Part shown: one piece after another, positions 1-12,073 of the stretch
How positions within the stretch are numbered: position 1 is the stretch's first letter
Layout of the letters: each line of letters begins with the position of its first letter
NCBI RefSeq assembly: GCF_033568475.1
Contig: NC_133123.1
Coordinates: 744,001-808,000, forward strand
DNA length: 64,000 bases
Reading direction: 5' to 3'
Origin: Henckelia pumila
Lineage: Eukaryota; Streptophyta; Magnoliopsida; Lamiales; Gesneriaceae
Position numbers and translations under genes: made by a program
The notes under the pieces: generated by a model
Seen by the model: only the letters and a program-made list of their open reading frames with translations
The model's database searches: none
Told to the model about the DNA's origin: nothing

Positions 1-648
1 AAAAAAATATCACGAAACATACTGCTAGTTTTTTCATAGCTAATTCCATATATATATCAGCTTTTTAGTGTCTATATATATATATATCTAATGAAATTTT
101 GGTGATAACTAAATTTGAACATCCGAGGCTCCTATATATGTGTTCTTCTAGTTGACCTCGTATACAAGTATAAAGTAGCGAAAACAAAATTAAACTAATT
201 TTGAAATTATTAATTTATGGTGGTCTTGGAAAAGAAAGAGTAGTAGCTAGGAAAGGGAATATAATGTACCAAGAACGATGATAATCTGAGGAAATGTGCC
301 CAGCAACTGAAACAAACTAGCTCCAAAAACACCTGGCCCGATAATCTCGAAGAACTTCTCCGACCCCTCCGCAACGTACTGCCCACCAATAGACAGCAAG
401 ATTTCGTACACCACGATCAGAAACAGCAGCCCCCACGCATCCGTGGAGCACGGCAAGAACCCATACACCGGTTCGCATGTCTCCGCCGATAAGCCCCATT
501 CAATAACAGATGGCTGCTTCCTGTCAGAATCCGAGCCGTCGGATACCAAGTTCAAATCTTCACTAATAAAGCGGCTGTGCGTCAATTGAATAAGAAGAAG
601 AAGCAGCAGCAAGGAAATTATGGCGAATAATGCTTTGTTCTTGGCCAT
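1..648 (-). CDS. NCL: NCL-type sodium/calcium exchanger-like protein, left tandem copy (exon 1 only, partial)
   Basis: The first exon of a second NCL gene, read leftwards; the rest lies outside the window. Coding exon 1 is 270-648 (126 codons plus one base) and ends at a GT donor (269-268); 1-269 is the start of intron 1. The protein starts with a hydrophobic signal-like segment (residues about 5-26, rich in Leu and Ile), then an acidic linker, the conserved CEPVYGFLPC block, a membrane segment, and the first alpha-repeat of the cation/Ca2+ exchanger fold (GPGVFGASLFQLLGTFPQ). It closely matches exon 1 of the complete copy at 4141-7694, with the same phase and donor position but a different linker, so the two are tandem duplicates. 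NCL proteins are endomembrane or plasma-membrane exchangers linked to Ca2+ homeostasis and salt stress (family knowledge). Whether this copy is intact cannot be judged here. Confidence 0.85.
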
Positions 649-889
649 GGTTAATTAATTATTTGGCTTTCAAGCTAGCAAGACCAAGAAACTGGTTGGA
701 AAAAAGAGGAACTTATATTGTTTAAATTTATAGAGATGAATACATATACATGGGAGACGTTGGAGGTGCAAGAAGATGGGAGGTGATTTGTATTTTTCGA
801 CTTGAACAAGACTGCCACATCGTGGATTTTGTTCATATACAGCAATTTGGCAGGGAAAATACAAGAATGGTTTATGACAGTACTGTTTT

Positions 890-896
890 AGCCGCC
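890..896. promoter_or_regulatory. GCC-box (AGCCGCC) upstream of left NCL copy
   Basis: AGCCGCC lies 242 bp upstream of the left NCL start codon. The right NCL copy has the same heptamer at nearly the same distance (7918-7924), with shared flanking bases (TTAGCCGCCGGG, GGGATGAAG). AGCCGCC is the classical binding core for ERF-type AP2 proteins. Function is inferred from the motif only. Confidence 0.45.
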
Positions 897-1239
897 GGGC
901 CGGGATGAAGATATCTGATGCATGTAATGAAATCTTTTAATTCAACGTTTATCATATGTTGTAATTTTATGTGGGTGTTAATGTGATGTATTATTATTAT
1001 TATTCTCCGAGAAAGAAATTAAACTTAAAGTTCACCTTGTTCGGTGGAAAATGATCTTTCCCCAAGCCGTACGAAGTTAAATTCAATGCATGTATTGTAT
1101 GATCTATTACTATAGCATATAATGATTACCACCAGTCACCTAATTGCCGTATGTGAAAATTTTGAAAAATGAACTTGGTAGACTTATTTTTAAAATATAT
1201 ATATATTTCGGAAGATAGTTTTTTTCTAAAAAAACAAGT

Positions 1240-1547
1240 GAAAACTGCAATTTTGGTCTTTTTATGTTTGTTACTTTGCGATTTTGGTTCTCTATGTTTT
1301 CATATTTTAGTTTTAATCCTGTATGTTCCGTTTTTTGGCAATTTCAGTCATTTTTCTTCCAAAATGCTTACGTGACACTATACACGTCAGCTTCACATCA
1401 GCACTGCAATGGTTTCACATCAGCGCCACATCGGAAATGACTAAAAGTGTAAAAAAAAATAAAAATAGCGAACTAAAACTGAACATGAAAACACAGAAGA
1501 CCAAAATCGCAAAGTGACAAAACTACAGGATTAAAAATGCAATTTTC
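1240..1547. repeat. Foldback MITE, family A, copy 1
   Basis: About 308 bp with long imperfect terminal inverted repeats. The left end reads GAAAACTGCAATTTTGGTC and the right end is its inverted partner (ATGCAATTTTC). Inside are mirrored blocks (CTTTGCGATTTTGGT on the left, ACCAAAATCGCAAAG on the right) around a centre rich in CACATCAGC. The same layout recurs at 9141, 26003, 31544 and 42795. Ends of this TGCAATTTTGGTC type are common on small non-autonomous plant DNA transposons; the superfamily is not assigned because no clear target duplication was found. Confidence 0.75.
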
Positions 1548-2388
1548 TCAAAAATTAATTATAAGATTGAATTTTTGAAAAAAAAAAAATCAACCAAATT
1601 TTACCTTCCTTCTTTTGCTTTAATTTCCAATATTTTTCCATAAACGGCAGCTTTTTCAAAATTAAAAGCACTTTGCGCAAGCACATGATATATATACCAC
1701 GAAAGCCTGCATGCATGCGAAGGCATTCATTCAATAATTAGCTTTTAAATGAGGTTTATAAAAAAGAACATGCATGACAGGGGATGTAAGCTGAAATTAA
1801 TATTAAACTACATAAATACAATATTGTTTTTTTAATAAAAATTGTGTGTAAAATATGAATATAATTTTAGCTTTGCCCCCTTTTAAGAAAGAGGACAAAA
1901 CCCTATTTGATGGAAAAAAAAATGTTCATGTGAATGGAAAGTATGGACTATGGAACCCATAAGGAGCGATATACAATGCTCAATGAAGATATATTTTATA
2001 AAATATTAAGAATTAAATGACCTCAAAATTATTTATGTTACACTGTACGGGTGACATGACCTAAAGTATGAAAGAAACCACCTCAGAATATTAGTAATCT
2101 AAGCACATGATTGCTATATTTATAGACTTTGCAATCTAATCAATTATTTTATGTTTATGGATAATTAATTACAATTAGAATTAAATTAAATATAATCCAT
2201 CATGTTTATTTGTAAGTTCAAAAAAAACATAGAGATCATGCATTTTAATTATTAACCAATTGGGAGAGTGGTAGTATCTGATATGATAATTATACACTTG
2301 TATTACACGCACATTGCCAAAATAGATATTTGTCAACCGACAAAATTAAAAGATATTTTTTCATTTACTTAATTAAAATGTTCAAACA

Positions 2389-2740
2389 TATGCTTCGTCT
2401 GGACAAATACTTATAAAATCATTTTATATAGGTGTTTTTTTTAAAAAAAAATTATAAAGATTTTTAAAAGTTATTTTAAGAATAAATATGTATGAACAAT
2501 TATTCTATAAAAATATTATCACAATTAAAAATTAGTTTGTTTTATTTTTCATCATTGTTTTCAATTATAAAATCATTAAAAAAACATCTCAATTGTTCTC
2601 TAAAAACTATATTTGATGAAAAATTTTTAAAAACACTTTCAAAATGTTTTACAAAAATCTTGTTCAAACAAATACTTGAAATTTTTTCACTTATAAAACA
2701 TTAAAAACATTTTTAAAAAACTTGTCTAGACAAACTCATA
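2389..2740. repeat. Decayed Tourist-like MITE, family B, copy 1
   Basis: About 350 bp with inverted ends: TATGCTTCGTCTGGACAA on the left, and on the right a segment whose reverse complement is TATGAGTTTGTCTAGACAA. Internal blocks (ATTATAAAG, TTTTAAAAGTT, ACAATTATTCTATAAAA, ACTTATAAAACATTAAAAAC) match those of the better preserved copy at 53121-53468. It is more diverged than that copy and has no clear target duplication. Confidence 0.55.
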
Positions 2741-3507
2741 GTCACTTTAATGGATTCATTCTAACACAATATAATATATTTAATATTATCTGTTTTATAA
2801 TAAAATGAGGATTTTCTCAACTGTTTGATTTAATTATGATTTTTTTGCATCTAAAATATGGTATATTAACAAATTGAAAAGTTATCTATCCTATATATAA
2901 TAGTTAATTGAGAAAGAAAAATATATGAAAAAAAAATTGATGAGATATATATACTTAAAAATACTATATACATGAAATCAAATCTACATGATGAAAATAT
3001 TATGCTGGAAAATTTTGGGAAAAACAATTGTGTTCCATGTCATACCAAAAATAGTCACTTTAATAAGAATATAGGATCAACTCTCAAATATCATAATATA
3101 GTATAGATAATACATCTCAAATATATCTCGTAAAAAATATATAAGTTTGAAATCGTTTCAGGCTCGTAATTTTTTACAAAAGGTTGACCTCGAAAGAAAT
3201 TCATTTCTCACATGAATCAGAGGTCCATTGACTAGACCCGTAATTTTCTTCTTCGACACGATAATGCTTTAAATGAAATGCATAATAAAGATAATTTTGT
3301 GTTATGGTACACAAATATTAATGCATTAGGTTTTCCGAGAAAGTAGAAAACTAATAAAACAGAATCCCCATAATTTGGGACAACTAAACTTTTCATCCTA
3401 TTATTTGTATTTTTTTTCATTTTTTATCAATGTAAAAGTGAAGTTGGACTTTCAGTCTTGTACTTTCAGTCTTGTAACTTTTATATATATATATATAGTT
3501 TTGATTT

Positions 3508-3527
3508 CACGCACTCTAGAGTGCGTG
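3508..3527. other. Perfect 20-bp palindrome followed by a hairpin-forming segment
   Basis: CACGCACTCTAGAGTGCGTG is its own reverse complement. About 135 bp further on, AAGATGACCGAAAT and ATTTCCGGTCATCTT (3659-3713) form a second inverted pair around a short loop. Both may be remnants of one foldback element; no function is visible. Confidence 0.5.
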
Positions 3528-4140
3528 GGATTTCACGTGTATCCGTGCCCAAAACAAATCCGATTGCTTTCAAATTTTCACGGTAGGATCGTCTCGAAAA
3601 TGTGAATCCAACGATATATCATATGATATAAATTTCAATATAGGTGTTCGGAAATAGGAAGATGACCGAAATTGCTTATTTCACCTAATTTCCGGTCATC
3701 TTTTCATTTTTTAGTCTTGCTAAGTTTGATTTTCATTTGTAGCTAGCAAATTGTATATTGTTTTCATTGTTACTCTTTTAACTAGTATTTGTTTTTATTT
3801 TCGGTTTTTTATGACCAGCAAATATGATAGACTCCGATAAAAAGAAGATTAAAAAAAGAAAATATTATACAAATTAAAGGACAAAAAATGAAAACACTGT
3901 ATAAGATGTTGCATGACTACAAATGAAAAAATAGTACCAAAAATGAGAAGAAGAAAAAAAACATACAAGTTATGAGACTGAAAATACAAACGCAATGTTA
4001 CACCAAAAGTGGAATAAAAATACAAATAAAATAACCAAAAATACAGTTCTCCTCCATAATTTTTATTGATCGTAAATAATAAAATACATTTACACATGAT
4101 TTCCTTGTTCTTCATGAGGCGCATCTAAATGTAGTACCAT

Positions 4141-7100
4141 TTAGGACCATCCCAGAACACTAGTGAGAAGATAGACTAGTGCCAAAGAAATTGGGTACAA
4201 AAAGAGCACAAGATAACCCACCCAGATAGGGTATGTGGTGCGAAGGCACGTCAATAGAGTCATCACTATACAGATTATAAGAACCACCACAACCTCCACA
4301 GACACAGTCGAATTCAAATCGCGTGCGTAAACCGGCGTGAGAAACACTATCAACCCGATTATGTTGTTCATGAATACGCCACCATAGAGCTGCACACACC
4401 GGAAAACCAAGTTACTAGACAAAGTTCGCGGAATGTCAACTTATTTCATCCATCATTAAGTATTTTGTATGCTACTTAAAACAATATCTGAGACTAGCTA
4501 GCTAAGTTATTTTAACCATCATTGCAAGTTATATATCGTGGAGGTAACATACCGCAGAAAGAGTCAATGAAATGGATTTCTGTGTTTTCTGTCCGGCAGA
4601 AGCAATTGATTGCACTGCAACTCCATAGTTCATAGCAAATGGGATGGCCAAATACGAGACGCTAAACGAAGATAGGTTGGCAGCTTGAGCAAAACCTACA
4701 ACACTCTTGATTAACGGTTCCGACAGTGCACATAGCATGAATATCCCCAAGATAATCAAGAAAGTGGCGTTGAAGATAGTTCGCCAAGAACTACTTGTTG
4801 TTTGGGTCGTGGTCGAGGCATTAGACAGCAGCCCTTGTTGAGTTTGGCTCGTGCCCGAGGCATTAGGCAACAGCGGTTGTTGAGTTTGGCTCGTCTTCTG
4901 CAATTAAAACTCAAAACAATCAGATGGGAATTAAAGCTCTGTTTCTGACAGAGTCTGTATTCTATATATACATAAGTTGGTTACCTGAGAATTCTTGCCA
5001 CCTCCTTTTTTGATACTATCTGCATTCTGATTGGAAATGTTAGCAACTAATTGAGTCATGCCTTTGACGAATTCATCCTGACTGACAAGGCCATCGCCTG
5101 ATATATCAAAAGATTCCAATATATTTTCAATGTTTCTATCCGTGGTCAAGTCGTCACTATCATCAATCTTTGCTCCTAAGAGCAAAACTCGGAGTTCTGT
5201 TGCTGATATTGATGAGCTCTTATTCTTATCTACTCTGTTGAACAGTCTGTTAAACATACGAAAACAAAACGAACGATGAAAAATCGATGGATTCAACAAG
5301 ACCACTCCAGAAAATTGCCATTCGACACAATTCCTGGGATCAAAGAACCAGCTAGGAAGATAAAACATACTGTAAAATCTTTCGATTGTCAGGTTTGCCA
5401 TTGCTTGTCAATAGTTGCATGAGCTTGTCTTTTGCATATTTACTCATCAAATACTCGAATCTCCGGTTCTGTACCCATGGCTGGAATACCTGCAAAATAC
5501 AGACCAACAAGATACTCTGCATGTCAATATTAAGTATCCACTTTAGCAAAATGGAACCATTAAAGTAATTTACAATCACCTGATAGCCCATGTAGGCAAA
5601 GAGCAATATAACAGTGGCTATCAGAGCAAGAAGAATAATCACTCGTCTCCCCGATGGAGTATTAAAAATATTTTGCAGCTGCAGAATAAGAAACGGTGCC
5701 AAGGATATCAACATGATCCGTGAAGTATAGCTCGTTTCGACATCCGTAACAATGCCACGGCCTGCTTAAGCAGATAAATGACGGTAAGAATCAGCTAGCT
5801 AATTTATTGAGTAAATGTCTTTTTATTGAATGTGGTTAATTATGTGAAGAAGATCATAAGAAGTTAAGAACCTTTGAGGGTGATTTTGTTTTTGTCATTT
5901 GAATTATCGGCAGTGTTAGCGACTGAGAGATCGTAGCTGCCAAGAATAACAGAAGCTCCCCATATCAGCGTCAGAAGCATGACCGTTGTTCCTGCTACCA
6001 ATCCCATTCCTAATGTAGCTCGTTGCTGAGCTGCATCCCGAGACCCCGAAAGCGAAGATTCTTGATGCCAGAAGCATGGAAAAGTTGTGTCAAGAATTAG
6101 AACAGAAGCCATATCATAGATAATGTTTGAAAATACTTCTAATACGTGATTATAAATTTTTCTCGTAAAATCTTGACTATGGTAAAAAACAATATTGACG
6201 GGTATATTTACACGTTTAAAGACACATGATGAAATGCTGCAGCCACATGGGAAAATTGCGAAAGTAAGAGTAAAGAGATTTAAAAATCCACTCAAACATG
6301 TAAGTTTTTGTGGGTCTACTCTGGGCTGGGGTAAAGGAATCTTGCGTCACGAGGGTTCCATTTTAACCAACTGCGGCGACTTTTGGTTTTTGGCCACTTT
6401 TGCAACTTGCATCCTGGAAAAAGCTGTATTATTTTGATTTTGTTCAATTGGACAACTTACGAGGAATATGATTGGCCATAAATTCTCTTCTCATATGTTT
6501 AAGTACGGGTAGTGGAATTATAATATTTTGCTTTATAAATTATTTAATTTTAAAAGAAAAAATTCTCCAGGAGTGTTGCTATCAATTTTGTCAACATTTC
6601 AATAAAAAATATATGTCAAAAATTATTAGCCACCTCCCTTTATTTTAATTTAAAAGATCGGTCAACTACAAGTTAAAAAAAAGTATTTTCATATTTTTAT
6701 GATGATTTTGAATAATTTTCATACAAATGTTAGTGTAATTGCTTCTCTTTTTTTTTTTTTTTTGTGGCCTTTTTGAAAGTCTATTATTGTTTCATTGTAA
6801 TTTGTACGTCAACTTTCTTTCTTCCAAAATCCCAAAAACCGACATTAGTCACATTATTCAAATTTTCACGACAGCAATATGTATTTAGATGATGAAAATG
6901 AGCTATATATCTCTGAGAACGATAGATGACTAATTAGGAACTAAGATATATAATAGATTGTGAATGTGATGCGCATCCTCAACGATAATAAATATTATAT
7001 ATATATATTTAATATAATATAATTTTTAAATTAAAATATTAGTAGTAGGTTTAAGTAAAATAAATAAACTACTCCAGATTCAATAAACTCTCCGCAATAG

Positions 7101-7694
7101 AGAATATATATATATTGCCGGAGGAATCTCTTCTAATTGTCTCAAAACGTGGCGACATATGATTGGTTCATTTCATAGTTCCATGGCAGTATTATTTTGA
7201 TTTATTCAGAGTCAAAAACTTTGTCAAAAAAATACTTTCTAATGATCAAAGTGAAAATGAAAATAAAACAAAAACGAAGATCAAAATTAAATATATAATG
7301 GGAATTAAATTGAAAGGAAATTACCAAGGACGATGATAATTTGAGGAAAGGTGCCCAGAAACTGGAACAAGCTAGCTCCAAACACACCAGGCCCGATGAT
7401 CTCAAAGAACTTCTCCGACCCGGACGCAATATACTGCCCCGCAAGAGACAGCAATATTTCGTAAACCACGATCAAAAAAAGCAGCCCCCAAACGTTGCTG
7501 GAGCACGGCAAGAACCCGTATATCGGCTCGCAATTCTCCGTCGAAGCCGATAAGCCCCATTCGATAATAGCCGGCGCCTTCCTCCGATCAGAGACCAAAT
7601 CCAAGTCCTCTCTAATCGAACGGCTGTGAGCCAATTGAAGAACGATAAGAAGAAGCAGCAAAGAAATTATGGTAAATGATTTCTTCTTGGCCAT
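4141..7694 (-). CDS. NCL: NCL-type sodium/calcium exchanger-like protein with EF-hands (complete, 7 exons, 571 aa)
   Basis: Seven coding exons, minus strand: 7694-7325, 6060-5872, 5761-5580, 5489-5371, 5246-4985, 4897-4553, 4389-4141. All junctions are GT-AG and phases agree, giving 571 aa, close to AtNCL. Order: signal-like hydrophobic N-terminus; CEPIYGFLPC block; first alpha-repeat (GPGVFGASLFQFLGTFPQ); SGSRDAAQQRATLGMG block; TDVETSYTSRIM block; a cytosolic region with two EF-hand loops (D293-E304 and D334-E345, both with acidic first and last positions); second alpha-repeat (YGGVFMNNIIGL); final membrane helices. The family moves Ca2+ against Na+ or H+ and is tied to Ca2+ signalling and salt tolerance. 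Odd: where related exchangers read LPES in the first repeat, this protein and its tandem copy read FPQI, and exon 2 opens ESSLSGS where VSGLSGS is usual. Transport activity may therefore differ. Intron 1 is the longest (about 1.26 kb). Confidence 0.92.
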
Positions 7695-7917
7695 GTTTAT
7701 TAATTGGCTTTTAATTTGATCGCAAGAAATAAGAATAGATTAGAAGAAGATGTTGTGTTTAGATTTATGGATGCGTAAGAAGACTGGGTTTAATTTGCTT
7801 GCGGGGTTTTCCATTTTTTTGACTTGAACACGACTGACTGCACCCTCATCTTGGTCCGTATTAATACAGCTATTAGCAGACATATGCAAAATATTATAAT
7901 CCACAGAGTTAGCACTT

Positions 7918-7924
7918 AGCCGCC
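7918..7924. promoter_or_regulatory. GCC-box (AGCCGCC) upstream of right NCL copy
   Basis: AGCCGCC lies 224 bp upstream of the right NCL start. It corresponds in sequence and distance to the element at 890-896 of the left copy, so it pre-dates or was kept after the tandem duplication. Nearby TTTTTGACTTGAACACGACTG is also shared between the two promoters. Confidence 0.45.
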
Positions 7925-9140
7925 GGGATGAAGTAATAATAATACTATTATTATTATTATTTGAAAGGATAGAACAACACTTGATTATTTAAAACGCTAT
8001 AATTATAGCGCATGGTAAACGCGTTCTGAGCTAAAAAAAAAAAAAACAAATTAATACTAATAATAAAAATCAGTTGTCATTGTCCTAATGTACGTCCTTT
8101 AATATTAATTATTATGAACAAGGAAACCATATAAGATTGGAGATCAGGTCAAAGGAGATTAGATCTGAACCTCTCAAATAATAATGCAAATATAATTCAA
8201 CTACTATTATAAATTAATTGACTAAATATTGGATGAAGATAGACGTGCCTATAGCTTCTTGATTCTTTGCCAAGCTTTGAGCTGCTATCAGTTGCACCTC
8301 CACATGAAATATAATATAAACATATATAGTTGTTTAAAAAAAATACTTTAATACATAGTTTTAGGTCATAACTCATAATCTATATATGATTCTGATCAAG
8401 TGCTAGCTCCTTTATAATCCTTACATTTACGCTTGGTAAAAAATAAAAAAAATCCTTACATTTACACATGACAGCCATTGCAGGGGCCACGTGAAAAACG
8501 TACGAGCCACACCAAACCATTCAAAGCAAGTTTTTAACTTTCCAATAACTTTTAACTAATTTTGAAGGTCACATGGTACTGTGTGTATGTATATATTCAC
8601 CTTATTAAAATACTGATACGTACATTTCATCTACCTATATACCGACTTGGTGGAAATGGATCCAATAATGTCGTCGAAAGTCTAGTGAAATTAAGAGAAG
8701 AAGTTATAAAATATATATTGATGCGGTATATAAATAAGATTACCCGGAATTTGTGGATCGGGATATATGTTTAATCAATTCAAGTAGAGAGATGATCCTT
8801 CAACACTCTTAAGTCTTAATTAACACGTTGCCATTTTTAATCAATTTATTTTTATTTTTTGATTTCTAATTCTTAAAACCCATTACCTGCGATCAATGTT
8901 GTTGCTAGCTAGTAATAATCTTTTCCACGGAAATTTTGTCTTACTGCATCTTTTTTTCACCGCATTTGTTTACACGCATTTCACCCCTAGTCCATAGTCC
9001 ATACCATCAACCTTTGACTTTGAATCAATAGTTTCTATTTTTAAAATTTTCGTTTACTAAATTCACAAGAAATCACACCGGTTAATTTTGTAAGACGAAT
9101 CTCTTATTTGGGCAACACATTAAAAAATATTATTTTGTAG

Positions 9141-9424
9141 GGAAAATTGCAATTTGGTCCGATAATTTTGTCACTTTGTGATTTTAGTCCTTTATATTTT
9201 CATATTTCAGTTTTAGTCTATGACACTATACACGTCCGCTCAAAATCAGCGCTGCATTGGTTTTACATCAACGCCAGTACGTCACATCAGAAAAAGACTA
9301 AAATTACAACAAAAAAAAAAAAAAGACAAACAAACAAACATAGAGAGCTGAAACTAGAATCTATCAACATAGAAGTCCAAAATCACAAAATGACAAATAT
9401 ATGAGACAAAAAAAGTAAGTTTTC
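9141..9424. repeat. Foldback MITE, family A, copy 2
   Basis: The left end GGAAAATTGCAATTTGGTCC and the right part (CAAAATCACAAAATGACAAA) mirror each other, and the centre again carries CACGTC, AAATCAGCGCTGCATTGG and ACATCAACGCC. About 284 bp. It is the same family as 1240-1547. Confidence 0.7.
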
Positions 9425-9549
9425 ATACTTGTTATCGTATAAATTGGCAAAGTTGACATGTCTCACAGCTAAAGATTCGTGGGAGAATCTTTCCCAATAA
9501 GTTTATTTTTATAATCAAATTTTATATAAAATTTTATTTTTTATTAGGG

Positions 9550-9725
9550 ATGTTGATATGACATTAGTCACATTAACATTGAATTAGTTCAATGTCTGCG
9601 TTAGGTTAGAGAAATGATTAAAACTGGAGCAAAAAAAAAAATCAAAGACAAAGACAAGTAAATCTGAAATCTAATAACACAGGGGGCCAGAATCACAAAT
9701 TAGCAACATATTAAAAAAAACAATT
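9550..9725. repeat. Decayed partial copy of MITE family A
   Basis: The central and right-hand parts resemble family A (GACATTAGTCACATTAACATTG, then CCAGAATCACAAATTAGCAAC), but the left terminus is not recognisable. Call rests on weak similarity next to a better copy. Confidence 0.35.
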
Positions 9726-10046
9726 TGTTTCCAAATAAAAAAGTAAATTTATTCAAAATAAAAATGTAAATAATTGAATTATATCTTTCCAGTTGCATAA
9801 TTCATGGGCCGTAGCAGACTTATGTAGGTAGGCTAGCAGTCTGGCCCAACTTTTTCTTGCCTTTACATTGCAGAGTGTCCATAAATAATAATAATAAACT
9901 CAATCATCATGTTTTCATCAAACGATATCGGGCTTGTACCATTTGAATGCCGGAATAATATATTTTTACGCCGCACCAAACTCCACGCCTCCACTGTACG
10001 CCGGAATCGCGTCAGCCCGGGAGCTCGGAAGCGAAAAATCAAATCA

Positions 10047-12073
10047 ATGCGGGCCGTGGTTCAGCGTGTTGCCTCTGCCAGTGTTGAGGTCTACTGAAAA
10101 TATATCAATTGCGTACATTTTACTGCAGTTGTTGTCACTTTACCGCCATTACTTCCGGCTTAAGATAATGGTTTTGCAGGTGGAGGGGCGCACGGTGTCG
10201 GAAATTGGTCCAGGTCTTCTGGTCCTCGTTGGGCTTCATGGGACCGACGTTGAGTCCGACGCCGATTACATGTGTGTGTTGATTTAATTGGTGATTTGTA
10301 CTTTGATTGCATTGGATTTGATTGTTTTTCTTTCGTTGATTTGCAGATGTCGCAAAGTGCTGAATATGAGATTGTTTCCAAATGAAAAGACTGGCAAAAG
10401 TTGGGACCAAAATGTAATTCCTTTATCAAGTATATTTTTTTTCATGTTTTTTGTGCTCTAGAAAATTCACTAGTTTACTTCTATAAAGGATGCTGATTAA
10501 AAAACATGCAAACTTGCGTTTGAATTAAGGGATTTTTTATGCGCTAGAAATTCCTCATTTTAACCAGTCGAAAATTACTGAAGTTTCAACATAATATCAT
10601 ATAAACTATTTTCTTTTTTTTTCCAGTAAAATTTGTAGCTTTTTCCAAATTCAGAATCACAAATTGAGGATTTCAAATACAAAAGTCGATCCTTCAAAGT
10701 TTTCTTCGAAGACCAGAGTCTAAACTTATTTTATCCCTGAACTTATGATGAGGAAATTGGTAATTTATATATCTTTTTTATTGTTATTTACTTTTCTAAC
10801 TTTGAATAAAAAGAAACAAGTAATGATGTTATTTCACCCTTCAGTTTGAAGATAACCAGATTCATTCCTTCATCATGCACAATGGTAGTGGTAAATAAGC
10901 TAGCTGTTATTATTTTCTCCTAATGAAATCTGGGTGAATGAAGAACACTCTTGCTTCTAAGATTATTATAGATGCTAATTTTTTTCAATTTATGATCATT
11001 GACAGGTAGTGCAAAGAAATTATGAAGTTCTGCTGGGTAAGTTGTCGGTCTCTACGTGGTCACCTTTTGTGTTCGACTAATGGGCAATGTTGTGTTAGTT
11101 ATTATAAAGTGTTTATTTTATGCAGTGAGTCAGTTTACTCTATATGGGGTATTAAAAGGCAACAAACCTGATTTTCATGTGGCAATGCCTCCTGACGCAG
11201 CAAAACCATTTTATGCTTCATTGGTTGAGAAGTTTCAGAAAGCTTATAAGATGGATGCGGTTAAAGGTGCTATCCTTTTCATTGGTCTTGGTTTGTGATT
11301 GTGTCATGGTCCTCTCAGCCCACATCTCTTTATACTGGCGTGTCAATTACAAATCTTCCGTGGGCTAGTATGTCTCTTTAGTTTTAAGTTCATTCTTTCC
11401 GTCTATCAATTACTTGAAGAACTCTAGATGTTTAAGAATACAAATTTGAATTTTATTTTCAATTCATGCTTATCCAAGAACCTAATTGGAAGTTGTTATA
11501 GAGTCACTCTGGACCATTAATCTCATGTTCATTGACAAACTTAAGTTCCAAATTACTTGGGATTGACAACACAAGTCTCTCTTATCCACTGCACTGTGGT
11601 TGTAATTAACTTGGCACTGATCTTAATATCATTTATGTTTTGTTTCATAATTTTGAAAAAGTTGATTTTGGAACATCTGTCTTTGGTTTTGAATCCACAG
11701 CATTGTCTGATCATTGGTTTCAAAGAACTCTATCGATGGCTATTGCTTCATTGAGTGTTATCTATCTTCTGATCCATAATTATATTAAGTAAAAATTCAC
11801 TAAAACTTTTGAATTTAGATTTAAGGTCTAGAAAATATTTGGGCAAATTAAAATGGAAAGTAATAACTTCTTTCCGTGCAGATGGTGTATTCGGAGCAAT
11901 GATGAAGGTAAGAATCCATCACTTGGGATTTTGAGGTATTTTTTGTTTCTTATTACATGATTTTTTGGACCATGTGCCCTCAATTTTACTTTGTTTTCAC
12001 ATATGTGAAGGTGAATTTAGTCAATGATGGCCCGGTGACAATGCAGCTGGACTCGGCACAATCATCCAAGTGA
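10047..12073 (+). CDS. DTD: D-aminoacyl-tRNA deacylase (7 exons, 153 aa)
   Basis: Exons 10047-10088, 10180-10271, 10347-10413, 11006-11036, 11126-11266, 11882-11907, 12011-12073, all GT-AG with consistent phases. The 153-aa product begins MRAVVQRVASASVEVEGRTV and is collinear with DTD1 enzymes. These homodimers hydrolyse D-aminoacyl-tRNAs (and Gly-tRNA-Ala), protecting translation from D-amino acids. Both active-site signatures are present: SQFTLYG (residues 79-85) and NDGPVT (138-143), the latter with the Gly-Pro of the cross-subunit chiral filter. An in-frame ATG at 9909 would add 46 residues rich in Arg and Ser; I chose 10047 because family members start MRAV, but a targeting extension is possible. 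The stop follows directly on the exon-7 codon AAG. From the second half of exon 3 onward the gene belongs to the duplicated block; its partner at 14431-15953 is broken. Confidence 0.93.

Larger units (their letters stand above)
649..4140. other. Intergenic region between the two NCL copies
   Basis: No gene is visible. The first 250 bp upstream of the left NCL resemble the matching region of the right copy. The rest is AT-rich and holds a foldback MITE (1240-1547), a decayed TIR element (2389-2740), a 20-bp palindrome (3508-3527), and a TA run near 3482-3497. The short open frames here have no recognisable content. Confidence 0.7.
7695..10046. other. Intergenic region between NCL and DTD (divergent promoters)
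   Basis: This holds the NCL promoter (with the GCC-box at 7918), AT-rich unique sequence, MITE family A copy 2 (9141-9424), and a decayed partial copy at about 9550-9725. Just left of DTD the sequence becomes more GC-rich (from about 9925), as expected for a gene start. No additional gene is recognised. Confidence 0.65.

Noticed and set aside
2492-2704. 70-codon frame inside the decayed Tourist-like element as a transposase
   Set aside because: Low-complexity Ile, Lys, Leu and Phe composition expected from AT-rich DNA; no DDE or other motif.
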